DNA of 64,000 bases from Arabidopsis thaliana (GCF_000001735.4 NC_003070.9:9114001-9178000); one strand, 5' to 3'; numbered from the stretch's first letter, positions 24,774-36,063 are shown. The notes: generated from the sequence alone by a model not told the origin. Numbers and translations are program-made.

Positions 24774-26432
24774 CTACTTTACACGAACCGGAGGAATACT
24801 CTGCTCGTTCTTGAAGAAATTATCAGGATCATACTTAGCTTTAACATCCATCAATCTCTTCAAATTCCCCAAGAAATACTTGGATCCGTAGATCTTAGCT
24901 TCATCCACGTTTGTCTCACCACTTGGATTGCTTCCAATATCGATGTCTCTGAAATTAAAGAAGGCCTCTCTCGGGTTACTTGACACGTACGGTTCCGCCA
25001 CCTCAAAAAGCTCATTCATCATAGCCAGGCTACTCTCTGTGGCGTTTGCGTCAAACCACATCGTAGAGTATTGAACCTTGAACAAGTTTCCTTTCCGATG
25101 AGGAAAAGCGGTGGCCGTTGCCGGAATCCGGTCCATCACTCCACCGTAAGGGTTGAATTGCAACGAGACGCTACTGTTGAATTTAAACATTGTCTTCCAA
25201 AGCTTCTCTAAACCTTTTTTGGGTATTGGTTTTTTGACAAAATCCGATTTACTCTTAAATGACACTGAATTCGTCGGAGGCCTATCTAGAAGGATGCTCT
25301 TGGGTGTACCCGCCGGGTAATTGGCCCAAAACAACGTTGTGTTAAGCCAGCTCATTTCGTGGCAATCTTCACGTCCTAACCCTAATTCAGGGAAGCTCTG
25401 GTCCATTATCTCCATCAGCTTATCTGTTGGACCCAAGAACTGAGCATAGAATACAACCGCGACGGTTCTCTCGCCGGGTTTTGGTCCATTTACGGTCCTA
25501 GGCCATGCTGTTATGAAAAGACTATCAGGTAGTTTATTAGCGACAAGCTGCCACTTGTAAAGAATATCAGTGCCTCCTTGTTCTAATGTTTTGTTAACCT
25601 TAAACACTGTCAGGATCTTTGGAACCTCCACGAGGTTGATTTTCCAAGATAGAATAACTCCAAAACTTGAACCACCACCGCGAATCGCCCAAAAGAGATC
25701 TTCTCCCATGGCAGCTCGATTCAAGAGCTTGCCATTGACATCAATGATTTGTGCGTCAATGACATGATCTACTGTGATTCCGAATTTTCTCATCAGATTT
25801 CCAAACCCTCCACCGCTTATGTGTCCCCCTGCTCCTACCGTAGGGCACACGCCAGCCGGGAACGCTAGCGTTTGGCTTGCCTCATTGATCTTTACGTAGA
25901 GCTCTCCCAATGTCGCACCAGCTTGAACCCATGCGTTCTTTCTCGACAAGTTGACATCAATAGACCTCAGATTGTGCATATCGAGAATGACAAATGGCAC
26001 AGACGACATGTAAGAAAAACCCTCGTTGTCATGACCACCGCTTCGGATACGGAGCTGGATACCATTGGACTTTGCGCAGACTACCGTGGCCTGAACATGA
26101 GATACATGTTTCGCCGCTATGATGGCTAGTAGTTTTTTGAAGTTAGGGCTCGAGAACCTCTTGTTTTTCGTGTATGACACGTAAGAAGACAAGAAGGTGG
26201 TGGAATTATCGGCGATGGAGATGACATCGGTGATTGGATTCTCCGGAGTAGTCCGATCGCGTAGGCATTCGATGAACTTTCCAAAATTTGGTTTTGTCAC
26301 TGGTGCTTCTATAAACGAAACAAGAAGAACAAGACCCAAAACATAAAGTGTTTCTTTCTTTTTTGAGCAACTATTAAACTTCTTTGGAAACTTGTTGGTC
26401 AAGCAAAGAAGGAAAACAAATGCTTCTTTCAT
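24774..26432 (-). CDS. BBE6: BBE-like FAD oxidase, copy 4 with altered signal region (BBE-like 6)
   Basis: Intronless, 552 aa, about 22 residues longer than its neighbours because of an in-frame insertion near the start. After MKEAF VFLLCL an insert rich in Lys, Asn and Phe (TNKFPKKFNSCSKKKE) precedes the usual hydrophobic core YVLGLVLLVSFIEAPVTKP. Cleavage of a signal peptide is less certain than in the other copies. FAD anchors are present in RSGGHDNEG and GVCPTVGAGGH, with oxidase-type Val three residues after Cys. Active-site positions read Asn (HDN), Phe (GGGFGN), Lys and Gln (FKVQYS) and Phe (NFRDIDIG). One Gly of the IRGGGG loop is missing. TATA-type CTATAAAC lies about 45-50 bases upstream. 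Substrate unknown. Confidence 0.94.
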   Translation of the reverse strand: MKEAFVFLLCLTNKFPKKFNSCSKKKETLYVLGLVLLVSFIEAPVTKPNFGKFIECLRDRTTPENPITDVISIADNSTTFLSSYVSYTKNKRFSSPNFKKLLAIIAAKHVSHVQATVVCAKSNGIQLRIRSGGHDNEGFSYMSSVPFVILDMHNLRSIDVNLSRKNAWVQAGATLGELYVKINEASQTLAFPAGVCPTVGAGGHISGGGFGNLMRKFGITVDHVIDAQIIDVNGKLLNRAAMGEDLFWAIRGGGSSFGVILSWKINLVEVPKILTVFKVNKTLEQGGTDILYKWQLVANKLPDSLFITAWPRTVNGPKPGERTVAVVFYAQFLGPTDKLMEIMDQSFPELGLGREDCHEMSWLNTTLFWANYPAGTPKSILLDRPPTNSVSFKSKSDFVKKPIPKKGLEKLWKTMFKFNSSVSLQFNPYGGVMDRIPATATAFPHRKGNLFKVQYSTMWFDANATESSLAMMNELFEVAEPYVSSNPREAFFNFRDIDIGSNPSGETNVDEAKIYGSKYFLGNLKRLMDVKAKYDPDNFFKNEQSIPPVRVK

Positions 26433-27714
26433 TTTTACTGTTATGCAGTATGTCCTACACTTCTATTAGGATTGTAGTTTATAGAATCAAAATATAGGGA
26501 GAAGATTAATTTAAAAGTGACTTCGTCATATAGGTTTACTTTGAATTTTCTATTGTCAACATGTAGGTGTTTGTTTTGACCAGGCTAATACAATGGAAAT
26601 TTTAACGTATGTGACAGAGGATTAATGGTTTTCATGATTGAATTCAAGGCAATTTGCAAGTTTTTTTCACAACGTAATATATAATCATAATATATAGATT
26701 TTAGTACGTAGTACGAAGAAAGTTAAATACAGAGATTAGAAACGATATTTCATAAATGCAAACGTAGTTAAGTCGTAAGTGAGACTTCTTCCTTCATATT
26801 TTCAAGAAGCCTATCTTTTATTGAGAAAATTATTCTTGAATTTTGTTGATTTTTTTATTTAAAAGATATTTCATGAATGCACCTCCTTGACTTCGAATTT
26901 TAATGGATAACGTTTGTTGAACATTACTAATGATTTTATATATAGCCGAAGAGTTTGAAATAGACTTTTATTTGTTTCTTACATAATAACTACATGCAAT
27001 AGGCTTTTCAAATAGCCGAAACGTTGACTATTTTTTTTTTTTAAATGTTGATTATTTATTCTGTGGTAAATCTGTAAATACATAAATCTAATTTAAAAAA
27101 ATTCAATAACTCAGGTTGAATCTAAATAGTAAAATAGACATTATGGCAGGTTTAACACTAAAACCAAAAACATTTAAGTCATATTGAATCCAAATAGTAA
27201 CATAAACCACTAAACTTTAAGTCATTGGCCTCATGGTCAAGTGATCATTACGTTTATACGTCATACTCATATGTATCCATTTTTTACGTTTATACATACA
27301 CAAGATGTATTTATTATAGTCAGAACATTAAGAAGAAGTCGTTTGAAGAAGAGGTCACATCAAAGACTTGTTCTAAAACAGAAGATTCTGAACTGAGAAA
27401 AAACAAAAAACAAAAAAACTCAGATTGAAACGGATCTGGGAGGGTTCCAAGGATAAGATTTGAACTCTCCTAGCTCCCTGTGTTTTCTCTGAAACAGTTT
27501 CAGGTTCGTACACTGAGTTATAGAGGTAAAGTATAACTGATCTATCCTAATGTGTAATAAGGAATTAAAACCGATTTCATGAAATTACTTATTGAGTAAA
27601 GATCAAATATAACATAACTATCATAATGCAAATGGGACAATAGTGAAAACTTAAGCTTTAACAAGCCCACATCACTTATTACTACTACTAAATAAATCTT
27701 ATCAAAGAGTAACG
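26433..27714. other. BBE6-BBE7 spacer
   Basis: BBE6 promoter homologous to the other copies occupies 26433-26780. A short open strip at 27225-27430 is low-complexity with no family. BBE7 3' flank lies near 27650. Nothing else supportable. Confidence 0.5.
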
Positions 27715-29304
27715 TTACTCTATTACACGAACAGGAGGAATACTCTGCTCGTTCTTGAAGAAATTCTCAGGATCATATTTAGCTTTGACTTGCATGAGTC
27801 TCTTCAAATTCCCCAAGAAATACTTGTATCCATAGATCTTTGCCTCATCCACATTTGTCTCATCACTCGGATTACTGCCAATATCGATGTCTCTGTAATT
27901 AAAGAATGCCTCTCTCGGGTTACTTGACACGTACGGTTCCGCAACCTTGTAAAGCTCCTTCATCATACTTAGGCTAATCTCTGTGGCGTTTGCAGCCAAC
28001 CATGTTGTAGAGTATTGAACCTTGAACATGTTTCCTTTACGATGAGGAAATGCTGTAGCGGTCGACGGAATCTGGTCCATCACTCCACCATAAGGGTTGA
28101 ATTGCATCCACACAATATTGTTGAACTTAAACATTGTCTTCCAAAGCTTCTCTAATCCTTCTTTTGGGATTGGTTTTTTGACATAATCTGATTTGCTCTT
28201 AAAGAATCCTGGATTCGTTGGCCTATCTAGAAGAACGCTCTTCGGTGTACCTGCAGGGTAATCGGCCCAAAACAACGTCGTGTTAAACCAGCTCATTTCG
28301 TGACAATCTTCACGTCTTAGCCCTAATTCAGGCAAGCGCTGGTTCATTATCGCCAACAGCTTATCAGCTGGACCCAAGAACTGAGCATAGAATACAACTG
28401 CGATGGTTCTATCGCCACGTTCTGCTCCATTTATGATCTGAGGCCATGCTCTCATGAAAAGATCTTCAGGGAACTTGGTAGCGACAAGCTGCCACTTGTA
28501 GAGAACATCAGTGCCTCCTTGTTCCAATGTTTTATTAACCTTAAACACTGTCAGGATCTTTGGAACCTTGACGAGGTTGATTTTCCAAGAGAGGATAACT
28601 CCAAAACTCGCTCCACCACCGCCACGGATGGCCCAAAAGAGATCTTCTCCCATGCTAGCTCGATTCAAGAGCTTGCCGTTGACATCAATTAATTGAGCAT
28701 CACTGACATGATCCACTGTGATTCCGAATTTTCTCATCAGATTTCCATACCCTCCACCGCTTATGTGCCCTCCTACTCCTACAGTAGGGCAAACGCCAGC
28801 TGGAAATGCTAGCGTTTGGCTTGCCTCGTTAATCTTTACGTATAGCTCTCCCAAGGTTGCACCAGCTTGAACCCATGCTTTCTTGCTCAATACGTTAACA
28901 GTAATAGATCTGAGATTGAACATATCGAGAATGACAAATGGCACAGACGACCTGTAAGAAAGGCCTTCGAGGTCATGACCGCCGCTTCGGATACGCAGTT
29001 GTATACCATTGGTCTTTGCGCAGACCACTGTTGCCTGAACATGAGATACATGTTTCGCCGCTACGATGGCTAGTAATTTTTTGAAGTTAGGGCTCGAGTA
29101 CCTCTTGTTTTTCGTGTAGGACAAGTAAGAAGACAAGAAGGTGGTGGTGTTATCGGCAATGGAGATGGAATCGGTGATTGGATTCTCCGAACTTGTCCGA
29201 TAGCGAAGGCATTCAATGAAATTTTCAGAATTTGGTTTTGTTACTTCTGCTTCTGAAACCGAAACCAAAAGAGCAAGACACAAAATAGAAAGTGCTTCTT
29301 TCAT
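27715..29304 (-). CDS. BBE7: BBE-like FAD oxidase, copy 5 (BBE-like 7)
   Basis: Intronless, 529 aa, with an N-terminal signal peptide, disulphide Cys pair (CLRYRT and VVCAKT), FAD anchors in RSGGHDLEG and GVCPTVGVGGH, and oxidase-type Val. Active-site positions read Leu (HDL), Tyr (GGGYGN), Lys and Gln (FKVQYS) and Tyr (NYRDIDIG): like BBE4 except that the Tyr after HD is Leu. It ends PPVRVIE. The promoter has CTATAAAC about 45 bases before the ATG, and its upstream block (near 29500-29600) matches those of FOX1 and BBE4, so it belongs to the same tandem series. The role is not known to me; stress-induced, secreted carbohydrate or phenolic oxidases are the family's usual roles. Confidence 0.95.
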   Translation of the reverse strand: MKEALSILCLALLVSVSEAEVTKPNSENFIECLRYRTSSENPITDSISIADNTTTFLSSYLSYTKNKRYSSPNFKKLLAIVAAKHVSHVQATVVCAKTNGIQLRIRSGGHDLEGLSYRSSVPFVILDMFNLRSITVNVLSKKAWVQAGATLGELYVKINEASQTLAFPAGVCPTVGVGGHISGGGYGNLMRKFGITVDHVSDAQLIDVNGKLLNRASMGEDLFWAIRGGGGASFGVILSWKINLVKVPKILTVFKVNKTLEQGGTDVLYKWQLVATKFPEDLFMRAWPQIINGAERGDRTIAVVFYAQFLGPADKLLAIMNQRLPELGLRREDCHEMSWFNTTLFWADYPAGTPKSVLLDRPTNPGFFKSKSDYVKKPIPKEGLEKLWKTMFKFNNIVWMQFNPYGGVMDQIPSTATAFPHRKGNMFKVQYSTTWLAANATEISLSMMKELYKVAEPYVSSNPREAFFNYRDIDIGSNPSDETNVDEAKIYGYKYFLGNLKRLMQVKAKYDPENFFKNEQSIPPVRVIE

Positions 29305-29809
29305 ATTTTTATTTAATTTTGTCTTACGTCTCTATTAGGATTTTAGTTTATAGAATAGAGAGAAATTAATATATAATTGACTTCTGTTTTGTCATATAGG
29401 TTTACTTTGAATTTGGTTTTTGCAGGTTTATTTTGAAATTTCTTTAGTCAACATGTAGATGTTTGGTTTGAACAAGCTAGTGGAAATGATTTCCAACGCT
29501 ATTACAGAGAAGTCGTTGTCATGAGTCATGACTGGGATCAGGGATTGACTATGGAATTACTTCGCTATTTGACATGCATGTTTTGGGATTATATTATTGT
29601 AGTTTCTATCTAGTATATATATTGCAAATTTCAATAGTGGAAAAAAGTTGAATACAGATAGAGAATTTAATAAAGTTGAATACGATTAATCTTTGTTGAA
29701 TGTTATCTTAAAAATATCCCCCCGACCCCCGGTGCACGATTAATCTTTGTTGAATTTTTTTTTTGTTATGGTAAGATATATAAAAGTTAACTAACACATA
29801 TTAACAAAA
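29305..29809. other. BBE7 upstream region
   Basis: BBE7 promoter (29305-29600) followed by spacer with a short direct repeat: CGATTAATCTTTGTTGAAT occurs at about 29681 and again at about 29738, on either side of an odd C-rich stretch. No gene seen. Confidence 0.5.
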
Positions 29810-29826
29810 GCTGGAATAGCTCAGTT

Positions 29827-29859
<33 letters not shown>

Positions 29860-29883
29860 GAGGTTCGATCCCTCCTTCTAGCG
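29810..29883 (+). tRNA. tRNA-Asn (GTT)
   Basis: A 74-base cloverleaf. The seven-base acceptor stem (GCTGGAA with TTCTAGC, one G-U pair) closes at 29810 and 29882, with discriminator G at 29883. The D arm contains AGCTCAGTTGGTTAGAGC, the anticodon loop CTGTTAA shows anticodon GTT (Asn), and the T arm has GGTTCGATCC. There is no intron and no encoded CCA, as expected for a nuclear gene. It looks intact. Confidence 0.95.
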
Positions 29884-30108
29884 ATTTAGATTTTTTGATA
29901 TTAGAGTTTCTTACCGAATAGAAGAAACTCAAATTTTTGCAAACTTTGGAGATTGTAGCACCTACTAATATATTATCTGTATTCATTTCATTTCTTATAA
30001 AAACGAATATCAAACAGCAATCATTTACATTTTCTTTCAATTGAAGTAACCACAATGTACAACATATTAAGAGCGACACCATCTGTTTTGGTCATATCGA
30101 TCAGCTCT

Positions 30109-31673
30109 CTAAGTAAATCGCGTCTCTCTTTCCCCAGCCGAGGCCATTAGAAGCCCCACAGCAACAGTAAACATCACCAGCATTCCAACAAGCAAAGCAT
30201 ATGTTCGCGTAGATGATCTCCTATACTCCCCAAACAGATATATCCCCCAAAAAGTCGATACTAAAGGAAGTGCCTGTACAAGAATACCAATCAAGAATCA
30301 CTAAAACGCAAGCAAAGATCAAAGAAACGTTCTAGTTTAGGATTATAAGTGTTTGTGTGACCTGAACAGCATCTGAGGCTGCATATCCTGCAGCTTGTCC
30401 ACCCATGAACTGAAGACCGTTACCAAACCCACATAACAATCCAGCTGCAAGTGCCCAACCTCTTCCGTTCCAGTCACTCAGGTATTCTCTAAAGGAAGAT
30501 CTTGGTGAGTCTAGCACAGGTTTGTACAGGAAACTAATGTTGAGAGCGACCGCGATTACAAAGCAAGATAGTGAGAAGTAGAAGAACGCAGTGTAGACAA
30601 TCAGCTTGGGAACGCCTTGTTTTAGAGTGTGCCATTGATCGTTTGTTGCAAGGTTGAATAGTGGTGAGAACAATGAGAAAGAAAGTCCTGCAAAAAAAGT
30701 TATTCCCAGACCAACAACCATGCTCTTTCCTAACACCTGAATCCAAAAGAAGTTCATAGAGATTGATTTACGTTGTTGCCTCGAAACTCAAGACCAACTT
30801 AGAAGAACTAAAGAGAAAGATCCTACTTTGATTGCTCTTTTGTTTTCGAGTGCTATAAGAAAAGCTGCAGACCCTTCCTTTACATTCTCCATCTCTTTTT
30901 CTTCTTCTTCTTCTTCTTCTACTATAAAACTAAAGAAGTGAAGATGAGTGATCTTGTTAACACTATCAGACAATTATGTATGTCAAACTTTCACCTCCAA
31001 ATAGTCTCTGGCACTCTTCAGGGGTCACAGTTTCACAATCCCCTGAGAGTTTTCCGAGTTTCGCCTTGATATCAGCAGAATTGGAAGAGTGAACAGCAGA
31101 ACCAAGACAAACAGCTACCATGAAGCAACCAACACCAGAGAAAAGAATATCAGCTCTGTTCAATCCGTTGTCCAAAAAGTAATTGACAGTAGTGCCTACA
31201 ACAACGGTGATGCTCGCAGCTGTCACTTCTGTAACAGACAGACCAACAAAAGCTAAAGAATACTGAGTAGCAAGGTTTCCAATACTTAAACCAACCCCAC
31301 CCGCCATTGCAAACAACACAGAGGGCCAATTATCTTGAATCTGTAGCAGCAGCAGCAAGAGATTCATCAATGCAATCTCCATTATAGAGATCAAAATCCT
31401 TCAAGTTCTAACCTGAGTGAGTTGTGTAATGAAACTTGGTGCCTCATGTGTACTTTCACCTATCCCACCAAACACAAAGGCTATAAAGATTGCAGCCAAA
31501 AAGTTAGTGATGGAATAATCAAGATAAGTATGTTGTGGGAGACGACCACGCCGTTCAAGAAGAGCCATAAGAGCAGGCCAAGTGCCTAAACAGAGCAGAG
31601 AAAGCAATAGACATAATATTGCTCCTCCTTTGCTCTCCACAACATATATTCCCAATTCTTGAGCTATCATCAT
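30109..31673 (-). CDS. UPS5: Ureide permease 5
   Basis: Five coding exons (31413-31673, 30995-31340, 30827-30921, 30362-30736, 30109-30273) give 413 aa. About ten hydrophobic segments alternate with short loops. N-terminal GIYVVESKGGAILCLLLSLL and the VNYFLDNGLNRADILFSG region are typical of the UPS family. Between the halves lies a cytosolic loop with a Glu run coded by a GAA repeat (30899-30920). UPS proteins are proton-coupled transporters of allantoin, uracil, hypoxanthine and related oxo-heterocycles, at the plasma membrane or endomembranes. A 5' UTR intron is likely: donor GTAAGA at about 31984 and acceptor at about 31697. Alternative splicing to a shorter UPS5 form is known for this gene. 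Confidence 0.94.
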
Positions 31674-34600
31674 CGACCTTCTTCGTCAATAAGTTCCTGT
31701 TTCTCATTAAAGATAGTCAACGGTTTGATTCTGACTGAGAGTACAAGGAAACATCAAATTACTAAAGAATCTCAGCATAGTTCCCAAATTAAAATCCTAG
31801 TCAGCTATAGGATCATGTGCACGCCTTCGTTCACTAGTTTTCGGCCATAATTTCAGGATTGAGAAAACAGTTGAGTTTTATCATTCATCGCAACAGACTT
31901 TAGAAAGCGAAAAGAAGATGCAGAAGAATCCAGAGTTAGACTAGTAAGCTCCCTAAAAGCAGAGTTCAAGATTTATTTTCTTACCTTGCAACAGAACAGA
32001 GTTCCAGATGAACGATCTCTTGAAGACAAGTCAACGAAGAGCTTGTACATGAATCCAAAACAGCGACCGAAGCTGAATATATTAAACTATATTTTATTTT
32101 ATTAAACTATATATTGGTTGGATATTTTGGCATAGTTTCACAAATGCTTGACAAATTCACTAATTAATTATAATTAGATTCTCTTCTACGCCAGGAATAA
32201 TTCCATAAGCCTATATCTATGCAAATTTGGATTATATTTTTTGGATCATTTATTTTAGCTTTTTTGAACTCTAATTATTTTTAGATGACAAAATTTTTTT
32301 TTTTACAAAAAATATAAAAAGTTTTACAAGAATTTACAAATGATTTTATGTAAATCTTTTAAAAATCATTTTAAAAATCTTATGAAGTCTTTAAATCATT
32401 TTTTACTCTTAAAAAAAATTTGTTACTATTTTAAAACATTTTGTAACTCTTTTTGAACCATTTTAAAACTCTTGTTAAACCTTACAAAAAGTTTTATTAA
32501 GATTTACAAGAGTTTTTAAAACTCTTGTAAATCTTTTAAAAATCTTTTAAAAACCCTTGTAAACCATTTAAAAATCTTTTTAATAATTTTTGAACCATTT
32601 TAAAACTCTTGTGAACACTTACAAAGGTTTTAAAAGATTTACAAGGGTTTTAAAATCCTTGCAAATCCTTTAAAAATCTTTTTAAAACCCTTAGAATTCC
32701 TTTAAAAATCAGTTAAAAACCACTGCAAATCTATTTCTCGTTAATTTATTTGTTTTGGCGGAAATTTTATTTCCCGAATATTTTAGGCAGGAAAAATCAA
32801 TATATGTTTTTGAAAACTTAACTCTATATTTTTAATGTGTCTAATTTAAAAATCTATATTTTTAATGTGTCTGATTTAAAACATTTTGGTTTCATTCGCC
32901 AACTTTATGATAAATACTTTTAATTTTAGTTCTCAATATAAGTATACCAAGAGTTATTGCTATGTGATATATTTTTCATTCAAATAATTTAAGTTATTGC
33001 TATATTATATATTTTCCATTCAAATAATATTTTAATCAATAATTTTAGTGGTGAAAGAAACAATACAAGAGTGAAAATATTTTTTTTACCTTTGAAAGAT
33101 AATTTTTACTTACAATGTTGCTAATTATTATTTTTAGTTAAATTTGATTTTACTTATAAAATAATAAACTTGTCTATCGTACCGAACATAAAACTGTGAT
33201 GTTCCAGATTTGTTGTGTGATGTGGACGTTCCAGTTTTTTTATATAGGTTATCAGCTTCTGGTCATAAGCAACCCTCATCTCATCAGCCTTAGCAATGTA
33301 AGGTTGTTTATCCTTCATTGTCAGAAAATGATGTTAACATAACAATTAGTTAAGCTAACAAAGAACTTACAAAGAAATACACTTACAGTTAAAGATTTGT
33401 TAATCTTTTTTTTCTTGTAAATTTTGTTTTGAAAAATGTACAACTTCAGAAATTTTATTCCACTAGACTTCACTAGCTTGTAAAGTCTGCATATCTATTC
33501 AAATTTCAGAACAAGTACAAATCACTCACAACAAGCTTATCAATTAAGAAAAAAGGACATAATCGAAGTTTTTATTAATCACTACAACAAGTAGCTTTCT
33601 TTTTCTTGATGTGTAAATCTTATTGACCTCATTTCTTCATATTATAAGAAGGATGTTACACAAAGTATCACAAAATATTATCTCATTTAGCGACCAAGAT
33701 GCTAGTATCTCCCATTCAATAATTTCATACAAGTTAGATTCAATTGATTCATATAAATCAGATTCAAAAATACTATTTAAACCAAAGAAAACAATGATTT
33801 TGTCCCTATTTATTGTATTCAACATTGAATTTTATGAACTCACTTAGCTTTCATCATGAATATTACTAGTACTATTTATACTTATAATAACCTAAGTGCC
33901 TACAATATTTGGAGGTTAAGATGTTTTTGGGTATTTTAAATACTTTTGGCTATATTCGGATAAAAATACTTGGGTTTTGTAGATTTTTGAATATTTTCTA
34001 GTAGTTCGCATAGAATCGAATATAAATACTTTTTGATATTTTTTTATATTTAAATACTTCGTTAAACCTAAATCTGAACCGAATCTGAAGTTTTGAAATA
34101 AATAAATGGGTCCTATATTTCTAAATCTAAAACCAAAAAAGCCAACCCAAATATCCAAACGTCCAAACCTACCTTGAAGGATAAAGATTATTGCTGTTCT
34201 TTTTAAAAATGAGATATTACAATTACCATTTTCTCTAATATGTTAAAATTTTGTTATTTGGTTTAGAATAAAGAATTTGTCACACGCTTCTAAGATGTTA
34301 AAACTGTATGATCCATATGCTGCTATTCCGCAGATGTTACTCTCAATGTTCACTAAAAGAAAATGAACAAGTCTCTTTACATTACAGTAATAAATACATT
34401 GGAAAGCAGGTGAAAAAAAGAACAAAATCATCATGATGGTGGGCATTGGAATGAAGGCCTTAAAACAATTTTAACTAAAAGTCCATTGAACTACCCAAAA
34501 AAAGAGAGTAAAAACATCACAATTTGCGCTTTCTGGAACACCTTGATAAAGATCGTGTTAATTGTTACCACAAACCATATTAAACATTATAGTATTGAGA

Positions 34601-35002
34601 ATTGATAAGTGGTGCACTAACACCAAACATCTGTTATTAAATATAAAATAAAAAAAAAACCTGAAATCCTTGTAGCAACATTTTCTTCTTAGCAAACAAC
34701 CAAGAAACTATCAAAGAGAAACATGTTATCTTTATTGGCGAAGGCATAATTATAAGTAAAAATAATACAACCCAAAGAGCATCTCATTTTTTCTGGATTT
34801 ACAAAAGAAAGCAAGAAAAAAGCTCTTGATTAAGATTTTCTATAAACCAAAATACTTAAGAAGACGAGCGAGAGTCACAATCCTAATTGGAAATTAAAGA
34901 TTAAAATTCGGTGGGAAGAAAGATAGGCTCTAATTAACTTGGCATTATCTCAGCCGTCCACAACAAATAAGCGTCCTCGTCATCATCTTGAGATGATCTT
35001 AC
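31674..35002. other. UPS5 leader and long spacer to X8 gene
   Basis: 31674-32070 is the UPS5 5' UTR with its intron. The rest is AT-rich spacer of 2.9 kb including a degenerate repeat block (32280-32730). Around 33900-34160 the sequence is reminiscent of old transposon debris but has no identifiable ends. No gene is supportable. X8 3' UTR lies at about 34750-35002. Confidence 0.5.
32280..32730. repeat. Degenerate tandem and inverted repeat block
   Basis: Repeated variants of AACCATTTTAAAACTCTTG, TTTACAAGAGTTTT and TAAAAATCTTTTAAAA recur at roughly 20-40 base steps in both orientations. Strand-symmetric units would allow many hairpins. The origin is unclear. Confidence 0.65.
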
Positions 35003-36063
35003 CTAAACCCTCAATGCCACGGCAGCGATGGTAGTCAGTAAGATGATCGTCGTGGTTCTGACGGATAGCTCTTCTCCACCGTTGGGATCACCACTCGTGC
35101 TGCTAGATGGTCCCATAGTAGTACTGTCAGGAAACGTTATCGTAGATGAAGTCGGCTTATCATTAGTGGGTAGTGTGCTGTTTGTTGAATTGCCTGTGGA
35201 TGGATTTGTGGTGCCTGGACTTGCTGTGGTTGAATTTCCGGTGGATGGATATCCGGCAGTGGGGGTTCCGTTGGAACTACAAAAAGGTTACTCTTATAAA
35301 CACACTTAAATCATCATCACAATTTTTAAGAAGATATAATTAATATTTTGGTAATAAATCAGTAATAAAGATTCTGTCACACATTAGTAGACAAATGACT
35401 GAACTATTTCAACGACTAGAATCATCAGAGAGCTCATTACTGATCTAAAGAAAACACTAAGCAAACGAAAACAGAGGGAAATAACCCTAATCTAAACTCT
35501 AAGGCAAGGTGATGTGAAACATACCTAGAACTAGATAAACAGCTTGACGTAGCTGCAAGAACAGAGTAAATAAAGAATCAGCAAAAAAAAAAAAAGATAC
35601 ACATTTGATGAAAAGAAGTTGTGGTTTTAATGGAAGGAATACTCGAAGGAGGGGAAGTGGAGATGACGGCGGCGCCGTTGAAGTCACATGTGGCACCGGT
35701 GGAAGCTTTCTTTTGATAGTAGCTGTTAACGGCAACGTCACAGTGGTTCTTGAGGGTGTTTGGTTGATAACAAGCTCCGGTCGTCTGAATCTGTGCACAG
35801 TCAGCACCTCCTCCACATGCGAAGTCTATCACCTTCTGAAGATCCAGCTCGTTAGCGTCCTTGCACACACAAACCGCCGCGTCTGTACAAAACAGATATC
35901 TCGGATTAGCATTACAAGGAAAACGTAACCAAGAAGCGAAAATGTCGGAACCATTTTGAGTCTTAATGCCAAGGGACAAAGAAATGTTCAAAGAAGATAG
36001 AAAGAACTTACTTGAATAGGTAAACATGAAAGAGAGAAGAAACAGAGGAAGCAAAACCGCCAT
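35003..36063 (-). CDS. X8-domain (CBM43) GPI-anchored protein
   Basis: Four exons (36012-36063, 35643-35882, 35525-35552, 35003-35276) join in frame to 197 aa. A signal peptide (MAVLLPLFLLSFMFTYS) is followed at once by an X8/CBM43 domain starting AAVCVCKD, with the spaced cysteines typical of the fold (VCVCKD, DFACGGGADC, GACYQ, NHCDVAVN, TCDFNG). A Ser/Thr/Pro-rich linker with repeated STGNST and PSTG follows. The C-terminus TTIILLTTIAAVALRV is a GPI-attachment hydrophobic tail. X8 proteins bind callose-type beta-1,3-glucans; GPI-anchored ones sit at the plasma membrane, wall or plasmodesmata. The small third exon (28 bases) lies in the linker. No individual function is known to me. Confidence 0.9.

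Noticed and set aside
27225-27428. Short plus-strand ORF with Tyr/Ser then Lys-rich ends
   Set aside because: Low-complexity composition, no splice partners, no family.
29801-30082. Minus-strand open frame of 93 codons
   Set aside because: It is antisense to tRNA-Asn and part of the UPS5 3' flank; no family or codon support.
33900-34160. Possible old transposon debris
   Set aside because: No terminal repeats, target duplication or coding could be identified.
35028-35309. Plus-strand Val/Leu-rich open frame
   Set aside because: Antisense of the repetitive Ser/Thr/Pro linker of the X8 protein.
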